A stretch of 46,776 nt of DNA from Butyrivibrio sp. (GTDB lineage: Bacteria; Bacillota; Clostridia; Lachnospirales; Lachnospiraceae). Positions 26,644 through 35,810 of this stretch are shown here, piece by piece. The position numbers and the translations under genes are program-made. Within the stretch, counting starts at the first letter, position 1. The number at the start of each line of letters is the position of its first letter. Below the pieces are notes generated by a model that did not search any database, was not told the DNA's origin, and saw only the letters and a program-made list of their open reading frames with translations. The stretch spans positions 1-46,776 of the forward strand of contig SVFV01000031.1 of assembly GCA_015056655.1 (NCBI GenBank), read 5' to 3'.

Positions 26644-28257
26644 ATGGGAGATATGACTAGTTCTAAGCAGGACAAGATTAGGCTTGGTATAAGTAAAAAA
26701 GCCCTTTTGGGAATCATAGTATTTACACTTTTACTTAGTTTCCTTACATGTTTTGCAGGCTATCTTTTTTTTGACAAAGCTATACAGAGACTATACAACG
26801 ATAAAGGATATGTTATAGCCAACATTATCTTAAATGATATCGATCATGATAAGATCGCCGAATACACCAGGACCTGGCAGGAGGACGACTATTATCATGA
26901 GATGGAGGATTACCTTCATCATATAGAAGAATATACAGGAGCTGCCTATATCTATATTGCTGTGCCTTATGAAGATAAGACGATGCGATATGTATATGAT
27001 TCAGATACATTCATAGGAGATTCTGACCCAATATCAGCTTCATTTGATGATATATGGGATGCTTATGAAACAGGAGAAAGACCATCAAGTTACCTGGTGA
27101 GAAAATCGAAGAAATACGGTTTTCTCACTTCAAGCTGTCTGCCTGTAAAGGACAGCGAGGGGAACGTGGTGGCTCTTTTGTTTGTCGACACCTATATGCA
27201 GGAGGTTCTCTCCTGGCTAAATAAATATGTTTTCAATATGGTAGTCATTTCCCTGATACTTCTTCTTTTATTCTGCTTATCAAACTGGTTTGTAATGAGG
27301 AAAAACTTCATTGACCCTATCATGCAGATAAGGAGCAGTCTTGATAAATTTGCGCATAGTGATGCGGAAGTTGATGATTCTCTTTTGAAAATTGAGACAG
27401 GGGATGAAATAGAAGATCTGGCAGTTTCCGTATATGACATGGAAAAGGATATTGTCAACTACATTGATAACATTCAGAAAATCACTGCTGAGAAGGAGCG
27501 CTTTAGCGCAGAGCTCAACATAGCTTCTCAGATCCAGACGGATATGCTTCCTACTATTTTTCCGCCTTTCCCTGACAGAACTGAATTTGATATTTATGCA
27601 ACCATGGATCCGGCTAAGGAGGTTGGAGGAGATTTCTACGACTTCTTCCTTATCGATAATGACCACATAGCCCTTGTGATGGCAGATGTATCAGGAAAGG
27701 GTGTACCCGGAGCTCTTTTCATGGTGATCACCAAGACACTTATAAAGAATAGAAGTATGATGGGAGATACTCTGTCTACTGCGAAAATCCTTCGCGATGT
27801 AAATAATCAGTTGTGTGAAGGCAATGATACGGAGATGTTTGTTACTGTATGGCTTTGCATTCTTGAGATATCTACAGGAAAAGCAACTATAACAAACGCA
27901 GGGCACGAGCATCCTGCTCTTAAAAGGGCTGGTGGCAAGTATGAGCTCGTAGTTTACAGGCATTCTCCTGCAATTGCAGTTCTTCCGGGCATTGATTTTG
28001 AGGAACATGAAGTTATCTTAAAGCCTGGAGATAGTATTTTTGTTTATACAGATGGTGTTCCTGAAGCTACCGATATTGATGTTGAGCTTTATGGAACTGC
28101 CAGAATGGTCGAAGCACTTAACACAGATTCTGATGCAGATGCAGAGCAGCTTCTTGCCAATGTGAGAAAAGATATTGATGAATATGTAGGTGAAGTACCG
28201 CAGTTTGATGATCTCACGATGCTTGGCTTCAGGTATTTAGGAAAGGTTAAGGATTAG
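26644..28257 (+). CDS. Membrane-anchored SpoIIE/RsbU-type PP2C phosphatase
   Basis: A 537-residue serine/threonine phosphatase. Layout: TM1 at about 19-43, an extracytoplasmic sensor loop of about 150 residues (44-193), TM2 at about 194-215, a HAMP linker (215-290), a short coiled coil, and a PP2C-type SpoIIE catalytic domain (about 310-535). Metal-binding motifs are present: DPAKEVGGDFYDFF, MADVSGKGVPGALFM, FVYTDGVPEA and QFDDLTML. Such enzymes dephosphorylate anti-anti-sigma (STAS) proteins, but no STAS or RsbW-like gene is in the window. First gene of a four-gene signalling operon; only three bases separate it from the next gene. Confidence 0.92.
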   Translation: MGDMTSSKQDKIRLGISKKALLGIIVFTLLLSFLTCFAGYLFFDKAIQRLYNDKGYVIANIILNDIDHDKIAEYTRTWQEDDYYHEMEDYLHHIEEYTGAAYIYIAVPYEDKTMRYVYDSDTFIGDSDPISASFDDIWDAYETGERPSSYLVRKSKKYGFLTSSCLPVKDSEGNVVALLFVDTYMQEVLSWLNKYVFNMVVISLILLLLFCLSNWFVMRKNFIDPIMQIRSSLDKFAHSDAEVDDSLLKIETGDEIEDLAVSVYDMEKDIVNYIDNIQKITAEKERFSAELNIASQIQTDMLPTIFPPFPDRTEFDIYATMDPAKEVGGDFYDFFLIDNDHIALVMADVSGKGVPGALFMVITKTLIKNRSMMGDTLSTAKILRDVNNQLCEGNDTEMFVTVWLCILEISTGKATITNAGHEHPALKRAGGKYELVVYRHSPAIAVLPGIDFEEHEVILKPGDSIFVYTDGVPEATDIDVELYGTARMVEALNTDSDADAEQLLANVRKDIDEYVGEVPQFDDLTMLGFRYLGKVKD

Positions 28258-28260
28258 CAG

Positions 28261-30339
28261 ATGGGTAACAAGATTTTTGACAAAAATCTATCTGACAAAA
28301 TGTCTGATGAACAGATCCTCACTGGAATAGAGTGGCTTGCTGAACAGATGCCTGGTGGCTTTTTTATCTATAGGGCTGATGATAAGCAGGAAATACTGTA
28401 TGTTAACAGGGCTACGCTCATGATTTTTGGTTGTGAGACGATTGAAGAATTCAAAGAGCTCACAGGCAATACATTCCGCGGAATGGTTCATCCCGAGGAT
28501 TTTGATTTGATACAGGCTTCCATTGATGAGCAGATTGCTGATGTATCTAACAATGAGAACCTTGATTATGTAGTTTACAGGATAATCAGGAAGGATGGCG
28601 TAGAACGCTGGGTTGACGACTATGGTCGTTTCACGCACATGCCTGGATTTGGTGATGTCTACTATGTGTTTATTTCTGACATCACTGATACAAGAATTGC
28701 CCAGGAACAACAGGAGAGAAACAAGCAGCTCGAGCACCTTCTCGAGGAGGCAGAGCTTGCGAATAAGGCAAAGACCGCCTTTCTCTCAAATATGAGTCAT
28801 GAGATAAGAACGCCTATTACGGCGATACTTGGAATGAATGAACTCATTCAAAGAGAATGTAATGATGAAAGCATTCTCGAGTATTCACACAGTATTAAAA
28901 CGGCTGGCACGAGTCTTCTAAGAATTATTAGCGATATTTTGGACTTTTCACGCATCGAGACGGGTAGAATGGAGCTTGTTGTTGATGAGTATTTAGTCCG
29001 TTCAATTTTCCTGGATCTTTATAACCTTGTTCAATTCAGAGCGGAATCAAAGGGACTTTCACTAAAATTTGAAATTGACAATCGAATACCGTCGAAGCTT
29101 CTTGGGGATGAAATCAGGATAAAGCAGGTTATTTCCAACCTTTTGACAAATGCCATAAAGTACACTGAACGAGGCTATGTTAAGCTTATCGCTTATTTAA
29201 AGGAAATACGCGACGGAGAAGCTTATATAGAAATTACGGTCCTTGATACTGGAATAGGAATCAAAAAGGAAGAGATGAACAGGCTGTTCGAAGCTTTTGA
29301 CAGACTTGATGCAAAAAGAACAAGGACAATTGAAGGTGCTGGTCTTGGACTTGCAATTTCAAGACAGATTCTTTCACTTATGGATTCTGAGCTTTTGGTT
29401 GAGAGTGAATATGAGATAGGCTCCAATTTTTCCTTTGTAATAAAACAAAAAATAGTAGATGAAACCGAAGTTGGTGATGTTGATTTTTCACTTCTTGCAA
29501 GCCAGAAAAGAGAAGTGCATGAAAAGCAGGGATACCTTGTCACAAAGGGAGTTCGAATTCTTTTGGTTGATGATACACCTATGAATCTTCAGGTTATAAA
29601 AGGGCTTCTAAAGAGAACAGAAATGGAAATAGACACCGCTTCCAGTGGGGAGGAGTGTCTTCTAAAAATACAGACCGGTAAATATGATCTGGTATTTTTG
29701 GATTATAGGATGCCTCATATGAACGGCGTAGAAACTCTCGATGAAATAATGAAAAGATTTCCTGAGTTTTACGAAAATGTTCCCATTATATCTCTTACTG
29801 CAAGCGCGATTTCAGGAGATAAGGAAAAGCTGATTGCTGCTGGTTTTAGAGATTATCTTTCAAAGCCAGTCAATATAGAAGAAATGGAAAATATGCTCGT
29901 TAAGTATCTGCCTGCAGAGTCCATTTCCTATACAGGAGAAAACAAGAATACATCTGAGGAAGAAGATTCTGAATTGGATGAGCTTCCTAAGGAGATTAGA
30001 AACATCAAGGTCCTAAACCATGAAAAGGGAATAGAGTACTGCGGCGATGCAGAGGATTATGTTTTTGCCCTTGAGACATATTTGAAGTCGGCAGATGATA
30101 AGGCTGCAATTATTGAAAATGCTTTTTCGTCAAACAATATGGAGGACTTCATACTTAATGTCCATTCCTTGAAGAGTACATCAAGTGCCATAGGCGCAGA
30201 TAGTATTTTTGAGAAGGCAAAGGAACTTGAAATGATGGCAAAGAATGGTGAATCATTAGAGCTTGGAGAAAAAACAGAGATTTTACTTAAAGAGTACAAA
30301 GAGCTGAAAGTAATGCTTGAAAATGCTTTTAAGGAGTAA
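28261..30339 (+). CDS. Hybrid histidine kinase PAS-HisKA-HATPase-REC-Hpt
   Basis: A soluble hybrid sensor kinase of 692 residues. Domains in order: PAS (about 28-145, ending in the DITDTR transition), a coiled coil (150-170), HisKA with H180 in SHEIRTP, an HATPase with N box (NLLTNAIKYT), G1 (DTGIGI) and G2 (GAGLGLA), a receiver with D481 in FLDYRMP and switch residues T/K (SLTAS, KPVN), and an Hpt domain with H635 (NVHSLKST). All phosphotransfer residues are present, so it can run a full His-Asp-His relay. No membrane segment, so it senses a cytoplasmic cue. Three bases separate it from the second kinase. Confidence 0.94.
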   Translation: MGNKIFDKNLSDKMSDEQILTGIEWLAEQMPGGFFIYRADDKQEILYVNRATLMIFGCETIEEFKELTGNTFRGMVHPEDFDLIQASIDEQIADVSNNENLDYVVYRIIRKDGVERWVDDYGRFTHMPGFGDVYYVFISDITDTRIAQEQQERNKQLEHLLEEAELANKAKTAFLSNMSHEIRTPITAILGMNELIQRECNDESILEYSHSIKTAGTSLLRIISDILDFSRIETGRMELVVDEYLVRSIFLDLYNLVQFRAESKGLSLKFEIDNRIPSKLLGDEIRIKQVISNLLTNAIKYTERGYVKLIAYLKEIRDGEAYIEITVLDTGIGIKKEEMNRLFEAFDRLDAKRTRTIEGAGLGLAISRQILSLMDSELLVESEYEIGSNFSFVIKQKIVDETEVGDVDFSLLASQKREVHEKQGYLVTKGVRILLVDDTPMNLQVIKGLLKRTEMEIDTASSGEECLLKIQTGKYDLVFLDYRMPHMNGVETLDEIMKRFPEFYENVPIISLTASAISGDKEKLIAAGFRDYLSKPVNIEEMENMLVKYLPAESISYTGENKNTSEEEDSELDELPKEIRNIKVLNHEKGIEYCGDAEDYVFALETYLKSADDKAAIIENAFSSNNMEDFILNVHSLKSTSSAIGADSIFEKAKELEMMAKNGESLELGEKTEILLKEYKELKVMLENAFKE

Positions 30340-30342
30340 CCA

Positions 30343-31998
30343 ATGAGTGAGGATTACAGCAAGACAATTGCCGAAGAACAGGAAAAAAACAGAATGCTTG
30401 AAAAAGCACTGGAGGATGCAGAGAATGCAAATATGGCAAAAACTGCGTTTCTTTCAAATATGAGCCATGAGATAAGAACGCCTATGAATGCAATAATAGG
30501 CCTTTATAACATTGCGATAAAGAATCCTGATCTTCCGGATGAAACCAGAGAAATACTGGATAAAATAGGTGGAAGTGCAAATCATCTTCTGTCGCTGATA
30601 AACGATATCCTTGATATGAGCCGTATCGAATCAGGTAAGCTTGTGATTAAGAAGCAGGATTTTTCCTTTGGGGATATGCTTGAGCAGATTAATACCATGG
30701 TGGAAGCCCAGTGTACTGATAAGGGCCTTGAGTTTGAATGCCATGTCAAAGGACACTTAAGCGATTACTACATAAGTGATGAGATGAAGCTAAAGCAGAT
30801 TCTTATTAACATACTTGGAAATGCTGTGAAGTTTACTGATGCTCCTGGGCGAATAACTTTTCTTGTAGAGGAAGAAAAGAAAGATAAAAAGTATTCCTAT
30901 ATTCGTTTTGTGATCAAGGATACAGGAATAGGAATAGATGAGGACTATATTCCTAAGATATTTGAGCCCTTTTCGCAGGAGGTTGAAGGCACAAGCAATA
31001 AGTATGGAAGCACAGGATTAGGACTAGCTATAACTAAAAGAATAGTGGATATGATGAAGGGAACGATAGAGGTTGAGTCAACGAAAAATGTGGGCTCTAC
31101 CTTTACCCTTGTTATTCCGCTTGGAATTAGTGAAAAGACGGGCTCAGATGAGGATTTCAATCCCGGAAGTATAAAGACACTTATTCTCGATGATGACTTA
31201 AATGCCTGCGAGCATGCTCAGATGGTTCTTGGAAGAATAGGAATAGCGGCCGATTATTGTCTTGATGGAAAAGAAGCACTTTCTATTCTTGAAAAAAGTA
31301 AGGCAAGGCAGGATCCTTATAAGCTTTTCCTTGTTGACTGGAAGATGCCTGGAATGGATGGAATCGAAGTGACAAGAGCTTTAAGGCAGGAACTCAAGGA
31401 TGATTTTACGACAGTTATACTTACGACCTACAACTGGGATGAAATCATGGATGAGGCATTAAAGGCCGGAGTGGATGCCTTTCTTGCAAAGCCTCTTTTT
31501 GCCAGAAGTATACGCAAAGAGATAAAAGAAATAATGCAGGAAAAGCGCAAGAGATATCGTGATGGCGCAAAGAAGGTATCTCTTAAAGGTCGAAAGGTTC
31601 TCATTGCTGAGGATATGGACATAAACGCACTGATCATGAAGCAGATACTGAAGATGAAAGAGGTTGAAGCTGATCATGCAAGCGATGGACTAGAGGCAAT
31701 ATCCATGTTTGAAAAAAGCGCTGTGGGAGAATACGCAGCTATCCTAATGGATATAAGGATGCCAAAGTGTGATGGCTTAAGGGCAACAGAGCTTATCAGA
31801 AAGCTGGACAGGGAGGATGCTAAGTCTGTTCCGGTAATTGCCCTTTCCGCAAATGCTTTTGATGAAGATGTGGAGCTATCACTTAAAGCAGGACTTAATG
31901 CGCATCTTTCAAAACCAGTTGAACCAGATGCACTTTTTAAAACACTTGAGAAATTCATAGGTGATAAATCAGAAGAGGAGGATAAGGAAAATGGCTAA
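30343..31998 (+). CDS. Hybrid histidine kinase HisKA-HATPase-REC-REC, no sensor domain
   Basis: A 551-residue soluble kinase with no PAS or membrane sensor. A coiled coil (8-30) is nearly a copy of the one in the preceding kinase, followed by HisKA with H42 (SHEIRTP), HATPase (NILGNAVKFT, DTGIGI, GSTGLGLA) and two receivers (phospho-Asp in LFLVDWKMPG near residue 333 and ILMDIRMPK near 470). The likeness of coil and HisKA to the neighbour suggests tandem duplication followed by loss of the sensor, and perhaps heterodimers. AAGGAG lies before ATG 30343. It overlaps the next gene by eight bases. Confidence 0.93.
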   Translation: MSEDYSKTIAEEQEKNRMLEKALEDAENANMAKTAFLSNMSHEIRTPMNAIIGLYNIAIKNPDLPDETREILDKIGGSANHLLSLINDILDMSRIESGKLVIKKQDFSFGDMLEQINTMVEAQCTDKGLEFECHVKGHLSDYYISDEMKLKQILINILGNAVKFTDAPGRITFLVEEEKKDKKYSYIRFVIKDTGIGIDEDYIPKIFEPFSQEVEGTSNKYGSTGLGLAITKRIVDMMKGTIEVESTKNVGSTFTLVIPLGISEKTGSDEDFNPGSIKTLILDDDLNACEHAQMVLGRIGIAADYCLDGKEALSILEKSKARQDPYKLFLVDWKMPGMDGIEVTRALRQELKDDFTTVILTTYNWDEIMDEALKAGVDAFLAKPLFARSIRKEIKEIMQEKRKRYRDGAKKVSLKGRKVLIAEDMDINALIMKQILKMKEVEADHASDGLEAISMFEKSAVGEYAAILMDIRMPKCDGLRATELIRKLDREDAKSVPVIALSANAFDEDVELSLKAGLNAHLSKPVEPDALFKTLEKFIGDKSEEEDKENG

Positions 31999-32353
31999 GG
32001 TATTACTTGTTGATGATGATGAAGATATGCTTGCAATGAGTGCTAGATGGCTTGAAAAGGCAGGTTATGAAGTAATAAAGGAAACATCAGGACAGGGCGC
32101 TTTGGCAGCTCTTGAAAATGAAGGGGCAGATATAGTGCTTCTTGATTATGCCATGCCCGGAATGACTGGCTCTGAGACTTTAAAGGAAATACGTGCAAAT
32201 GAGAAGCTTTCTCAAGTACCAGTAGTTATGAGAACTGGAATGGATGACAAAGAAATAGCGGATGAAGTTGAAGCTCTTCATCCGCAGAAAATACTTCCTA
32301 AGTCAGAAGGAAAGGCAGTGCTTCTTGCGGTAGTAGCCGAAATCCTTGGCTGA
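31991..32353 (+). CDS. Single-domain response regulator (receiver only)
   Basis: A 120-residue receiver with the acidic pocket DDDED at the N-terminus, phospho-acceptor D52 (VLLDYAMPG), a conserved T (RTGMD) and K (ILPKSEG). It has no output domain, like CheY or Spo0F. The start is ATG 31991, preceded by AAGGA at about 31984-31988 and an AGAGGAGG stretch just upstream; the frame is also open to 31961. It overlaps the kinase stop by eight bases, so it is coupled. Its stop is seven bases from the stop of a convergent receiver gene, with no terminator between them. Confidence 0.93.
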   Translation: MAKVLLVDDDEDMLAMSARWLEKAGYEVIKETSGQGALAALENEGADIVLLDYAMPGMTGSETLKEIRANEKLSQVPVVMRTGMDDKEIADEVEALHPQKILPKSEGKAVLLAVVAEILG

Positions 32354-32360
32354 GTCTTAC

Positions 32361-34025
32361 TTATACCTCCAAAGATTCCTTGAATGCACACTCAGAAAAG
32401 AATCTGTTTATGGCATCTATCAGGGAATCTTTTTGTGAAGACTTAAGTAGATAACCATCAGGCTTTGTCTCTAAAATCTTAAATACGTGATCCCTGTCAT
32501 TTTTTCCTGTGAGGAAGATGATGGGGATTTCTTTTTCATCAGGATCTGATTTTATTTTTTGCATGATTTCAAAACCATCCATAACTGGCATTTCATAATC
32601 CAGCAGGATGAGGTCTGGCTTATAGGTAAGAAGACCATCCAGCACGTCTTCGCCGCTTGAGAATGAAGAAATGTTGTAAATAGGAGATAACCAGTTCTCC
32701 ATAATCTGCAAGAAATCAGGATCGTCATCAACAACAAAGATAGATTTCTTTTCGCGAAACTTTTCCTGAATATATTCAAGACTTTTAATATCTTCAGTAA
32801 ATTGATCAGCATTTACGGGTCTTATGTAGGTTTTTGATACTCTGGCAGAGCCCTCGCAGGACTGTGCAAATTCCAGATCATAGCTCTCACCGACAAGACA
32901 CAAAAACTTATTATCATCCTGGCACATTTCGCCAAGGTGATTCATGGTAACAGATATTCTTGATTTATCATCATCCCCGGGGTAGTAGATTACTATATTT
33001 GCTTTATCTCTGTGGGCGATGAATTTGCCGGGATCAGCAGGACAGCTTATTACATCAAAATTAGCCTTTTCCAAATGCTGAACAAGCCCCTTGCTTGAGA
33101 TGCTCGAGGTACCTTCTATAAATAGAACGGTATTGCGCTTTTGAAATTCGGTAACTTTTGGAGTCTCTGGTTCTTCTTTCTTGACTTCTTTTGGTGGTTC
33201 CTTCTCAATTATTGGATCAAGGAGAGTAAGGAATGAACGATATTCTTCAATGAGGTATTTGTTGTTTGCCAGAATATCTCCAAATTTTGAAGACTTTCCG
33301 GCAAGCTCTAACTCTGTTGCCATCTCACAGAGCTTCTTTGCTCCGATGAGAGAGGAGACACTTTTTAAGGAATGGACCCTTAAGGTGTACATGTTCCAGT
33401 CCTTTTTCTCAAAGAAGGTAAGTATCTCATCTATTTTGTGATTTATAGAAGCCGCAAAAACAGTGAGGGTTTCCATATAATCCTCAGCAGTTTCGCAGTT
33501 AGTGACACCCTGGACAATATCGATATGAGCTGTGCTTTTTATCCACAAGGGTAGCTTTTCCAGCTCGTCCTGGATGAAGATTTCTTTTTTCTCTTTTTCT
33601 TCCTGGATTTCTTTTTCCTGAGCTTCTTTTGCTTCCTCATCTTCGTTTGCAAGATAAGTAAGAAGTATTTCTGAGAGCTGCTTTGGATCAATAGGCTTTA
33701 TAAGAACATCTGCAAAGCCAGCAGCCTTGTATAGATTAATGTTTCTACGTCCTTCGTCAGTGGTATGACAAACAACAGGAGTATTCCTTCTCTTTTCTTT
33801 GAAGATTTCCTTTAACCTGACAAGGGTATCGACACCATCAAGGTCAGGCATTCTGTGGTCGAGAAGAATGAGGTCATAGTCGTTTTTTTCGCACAACTCA
33901 ATACACTCTTTCCCGCTCTCAACCTGATCAGAGGTTACACCCTTTGATGCAAGGAGAGAGGAAAGAATTATTCTGTTTGCGAGCATATCATCAACTATAA
34001 GTACACGAGATGTTTTGTTATCCAT
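32361..34025 (-). CDS. REC-Hpt-pseudoREC-REC phosphorelay protein
   Basis: A 554-residue signalling protein with no kinase and no DNA-binding domain. Order: receiver 1 (D56, LLDHRMP), a charged coiled linker rich in Glu and Lys (about 128-150), Hpt with H218 (RVHSLKSV), a degenerate receiver (about 296-410) that keeps the strand pattern but lacks the phospho-Asp (IVIYYPGDDD), then receiver 2 (D476, LLDYEMPVMDG). It could integrate phosphate from the convergent kinases. GAGGGGAG lies ahead of ATG 34025. It follows degV by 65 bases on the same strand. Confidence 0.9.
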   Translation of the reverse strand: MDNKTSRVLIVDDMLANRIILSSLLASKGVTSDQVESGKECIELCEKNDYDLILLDHRMPDLDGVDTLVRLKEIFKEKRRNTPVVCHTTDEGRRNINLYKAAGFADVLIKPIDPKQLSEILLTYLANEDEEAKEAQEKEIQEEKEKKEIFIQDELEKLPLWIKSTAHIDIVQGVTNCETAEDYMETLTVFAASINHKIDEILTFFEKKDWNMYTLRVHSLKSVSSLIGAKKLCEMATELELAGKSSKFGDILANNKYLIEEYRSFLTLLDPIIEKEPPKEVKKEEPETPKVTEFQKRNTVLFIEGTSSISSKGLVQHLEKANFDVISCPADPGKFIAHRDKANIVIYYPGDDDKSRISVTMNHLGEMCQDDNKFLCLVGESYDLEFAQSCEGSARVSKTYIRPVNADQFTEDIKSLEYIQEKFREKKSIFVVDDDPDFLQIMENWLSPIYNISSFSSGEDVLDGLLTYKPDLILLDYEMPVMDGFEIMQKIKSDPDEKEIPIIFLTGKNDRDHVFKILETKPDGYLLKSSQKDSLIDAINRFFSECAFKESLEV

Positions 34026-34090
34026 GAGACTCCCCTCATTAAGTCTGTAACAGTGGTATAAAATAAATCGTGTAAATTAAAATAGTAGTA

Positions 34091-34972
34091 TTAGTCTACT
34101 CTCTTGGATCCCCAGAAGAATAAAGCTACTGTGCCGGGGCCAGTGTGACTACCGATAGTTGTTCCGATATCATAAACTTCAATCTTGCCCTTCATGGCAG
34201 GAATCATTTCTTCAATCTCAGCAATCAGAGCATCAGCATCACCTCTGCAGGCAGACTGGGAAATATAGCATTTTCCGTCGTAATCTGCGCCGTTGTTTGC
34301 GCACTCGAGCATCTTTTGGGCAGCAGCCTTGATAACAGCAGGCTTTCCGCGAAGCTTAGCTCTGGCGATAAGGTGTCCTTCGTAATCAACGTTAAGAAGA
34401 GGGCAGATCTTAAGTGCGCCGCCAAAGAAACCAGCGGCTCTTGAAACACGACCACCTCTTACAAGATATGTAAGGTCAGTAGTGAAGAACCAGTGATTTA
34501 ATTCAAGGCGATGATCCTCAGCCCAATATTTAAGCTCATCTATGCCCATGCCAGCATCTCTTTTGTCAGCAAGGGTATCCATCAAAAGACCATAGCCAGA
34601 AGATGCAGCCAGAGAATCAACTATATAGATTTTTCTGTCAGGAAATTCATCACGCAGTATACTGGCAGCTATGTTTGCTGAGTTGATAGTGCCGGAAATA
34701 CCGGAGCTTAAGGTTAAATGTAAGATGTCCTTACCAGCTTCTAAGAATGGTTTGAAGTGGTCGATGTATTCCTCTGTGTTTACCTGAGATGTTTTGGTCA
34801 TGGCACCATTTGCCATAGACTGATAGAAATCTCCGATGGGGTATTCCCCGTTATCCATAAACTGCTTGCCATCTAGTTCAAAGTGGAAGCATACTTTCTT
34901 AATGTCTCTTTTCTTGAAGTGTTCATCATTAAGGTCTGCAGTTGAGCAGCAGCTTAACACGTAGCCAGCCAT
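34091..34972 (-). CDS. DegV family fatty-acid-binding protein
   Basis: A 293-residue DegV-type protein. The family binds a fatty acid in a two-domain cleft and in some Firmicutes presents it for phosphorylation (FakB role). Recognisable stretches are SCCSTADL near the N-terminus, TSQVNTEEY, LTLSSGISGTINSAN (ligand-binding Ser/Thr), the GGRVSRAAGFFGG loop and GTTIGSHTGPGT at the C-terminus. The start is ATG 34972, with an AGGAAGGA site upstream; an in-frame ATG at 34990 includes that site. No FakA kinase is nearby. Confidence 0.92.
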   Translation of the reverse strand: MAGYVLSCCSTADLNDEHFKKRDIKKVCFHFELDGKQFMDNGEYPIGDFYQSMANGAMTKTSQVNTEEYIDHFKPFLEAGKDILHLTLSSGISGTINSANIAASILRDEFPDRKIYIVDSLAASSGYGLLMDTLADKRDAGMGIDELKYWAEDHRLELNHWFFTTDLTYLVRGGRVSRAAGFFGGALKICPLLNVDYEGHLIARAKLRGKPAVIKAAAQKMLECANNGADYDGKCYISQSACRGDADALIAEIEEMIPAMKGKIEVYDIGTTIGSHTGPGTVALFFWGSKRVD

Positions 34973-35114
34973 TTTTAGTTCCTTCCTCATGTGACGTTAT
35001 TTGCACACTATAGTGAAGTAATATATTCAAGTAATAATGTGTGACTAATATTAATAATACCACAATTTATGCAGTATCACTATCTGCATAGTATATAAAA
35101 ACACTATATATGGT

Positions 35115-35154
35115 AATAAAAAACCATCGGAAGAAATTGACGTTCCGATGGTTT
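35115..35154 (-). terminator. Intrinsic terminator after the XRE gene
   Basis: A 12-bp perfect stem, AAACCATCGGAA (35121-35132) with TTCCGATGGTTT (35143-35154). On the minus strand it is followed by TTTTTTATT, and it lies nine bases past the XRE stop. Confidence 0.8.
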
Positions 35155-35162
35155 GCTATCTA

Positions 35163-35498
35163 TTAGTTGGATTTCAAAGCGATTATCTGTTTGATAATAT
35201 CAAATAAATGCCTTTGATCACTTGCCTGTTCCTGCTCAATCAGGAGATAGGATTTTACTGCGAAGTTTTCCGAATCCTTGTCAACAATCTCTAAATCTTT
35301 AAGAAAATCAGAAATAGACATATCCATTCCCTTTGTGATTTTGTAAAGAGAATCAATGGTGGGCTTTTTTATTCCTCGCTCAAGCTGCCCTATATAGGAA
35401 GGATGAAGTCCACTTCTCTCAGCAAGCTCCTCCTGACTTAATTTGCGCTCTTTTCTATGATAACGAATACGACTTCCTACTTCGGCAGTTATATCCAT
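35163..35498 (-). CDS. XRE-family helix-turn-helix regulator
   Basis: A 111-residue DNA-binding protein. The Cro/C1-type HTH spans about residues 7-62 (GSRIRYHRKERKLSQEELAERSGLHPSYIGQLERG...). The remaining 50 residues are a short helical tail without a known ligand or protease domain, ending in hydrophobic residues that could mediate dimerisation. AGGAGG six bases before ATG 35498 is a strong ribosome site. Its own terminator follows, so it is monocistronic. Stand-alone regulators of this type often repress their own promoter; repeated ACTATAG-like words at 35636, 35688 and 35709 upstream are possible sites, but weak. Confidence 0.9.
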   Translation of the reverse strand: MDITAEVGSRIRYHRKERKLSQEELAERSGLHPSYIGQLERGIKKPTIDSLYKITKGMDMSISDFLKDLEIVDKDSENFAVKSYLLIEQEQASDQRHLFDIIKQIIALKSN

Positions 35499-35810
35499 GA
35501 TGTACCTCCTTAGCTAATGAAAATATGCCTGGAAAAAGTGAATAATATCCAAAATACATTTTTCTATATTATCAATACTAAAGATTGCATGCGATTTAAT
35601 CAACGTACGAATGTAGAGTAAATTCGGTTATCTATACTATAGAGTTGGTTTTGAAAGTGGATTTTTGAAAGTGTAAATACAATAGTAACTATAGAAATGC
35701 AATTATGCACTATAGGATGTGGGCTTTTGGCTGATGAAGGGGAGTTTATCATTTTTTCGAAATTTAATTTCATAATCACAGTAAATGCATGATTTAACAT
35801 ATTGATTTAA
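35499..35810. other. AT-rich non-coding gap upstream of a broken gene
   Basis: No gene is supported. It is AT-rich and holds the upstream region of the XRE gene, a direct repeat TTTTGAAAGTG / TTTTTGAAAGTG near 35650 and three ACTATAG words. A minus-strand open frame of 66 codons at 35600-35800 has no ribosome site and is probably chance. The missing 5' part of the LRR_5 gene that follows would be expected here, but I see no trace of it. Confidence 0.4.

Noticed and set aside
26644..28257. Sporulation SpoIIE
   Set aside because: It has two membrane segments with a large external loop and a HAMP, unlike the ten-helix sporulation protein, and no other sporulation gene is present.
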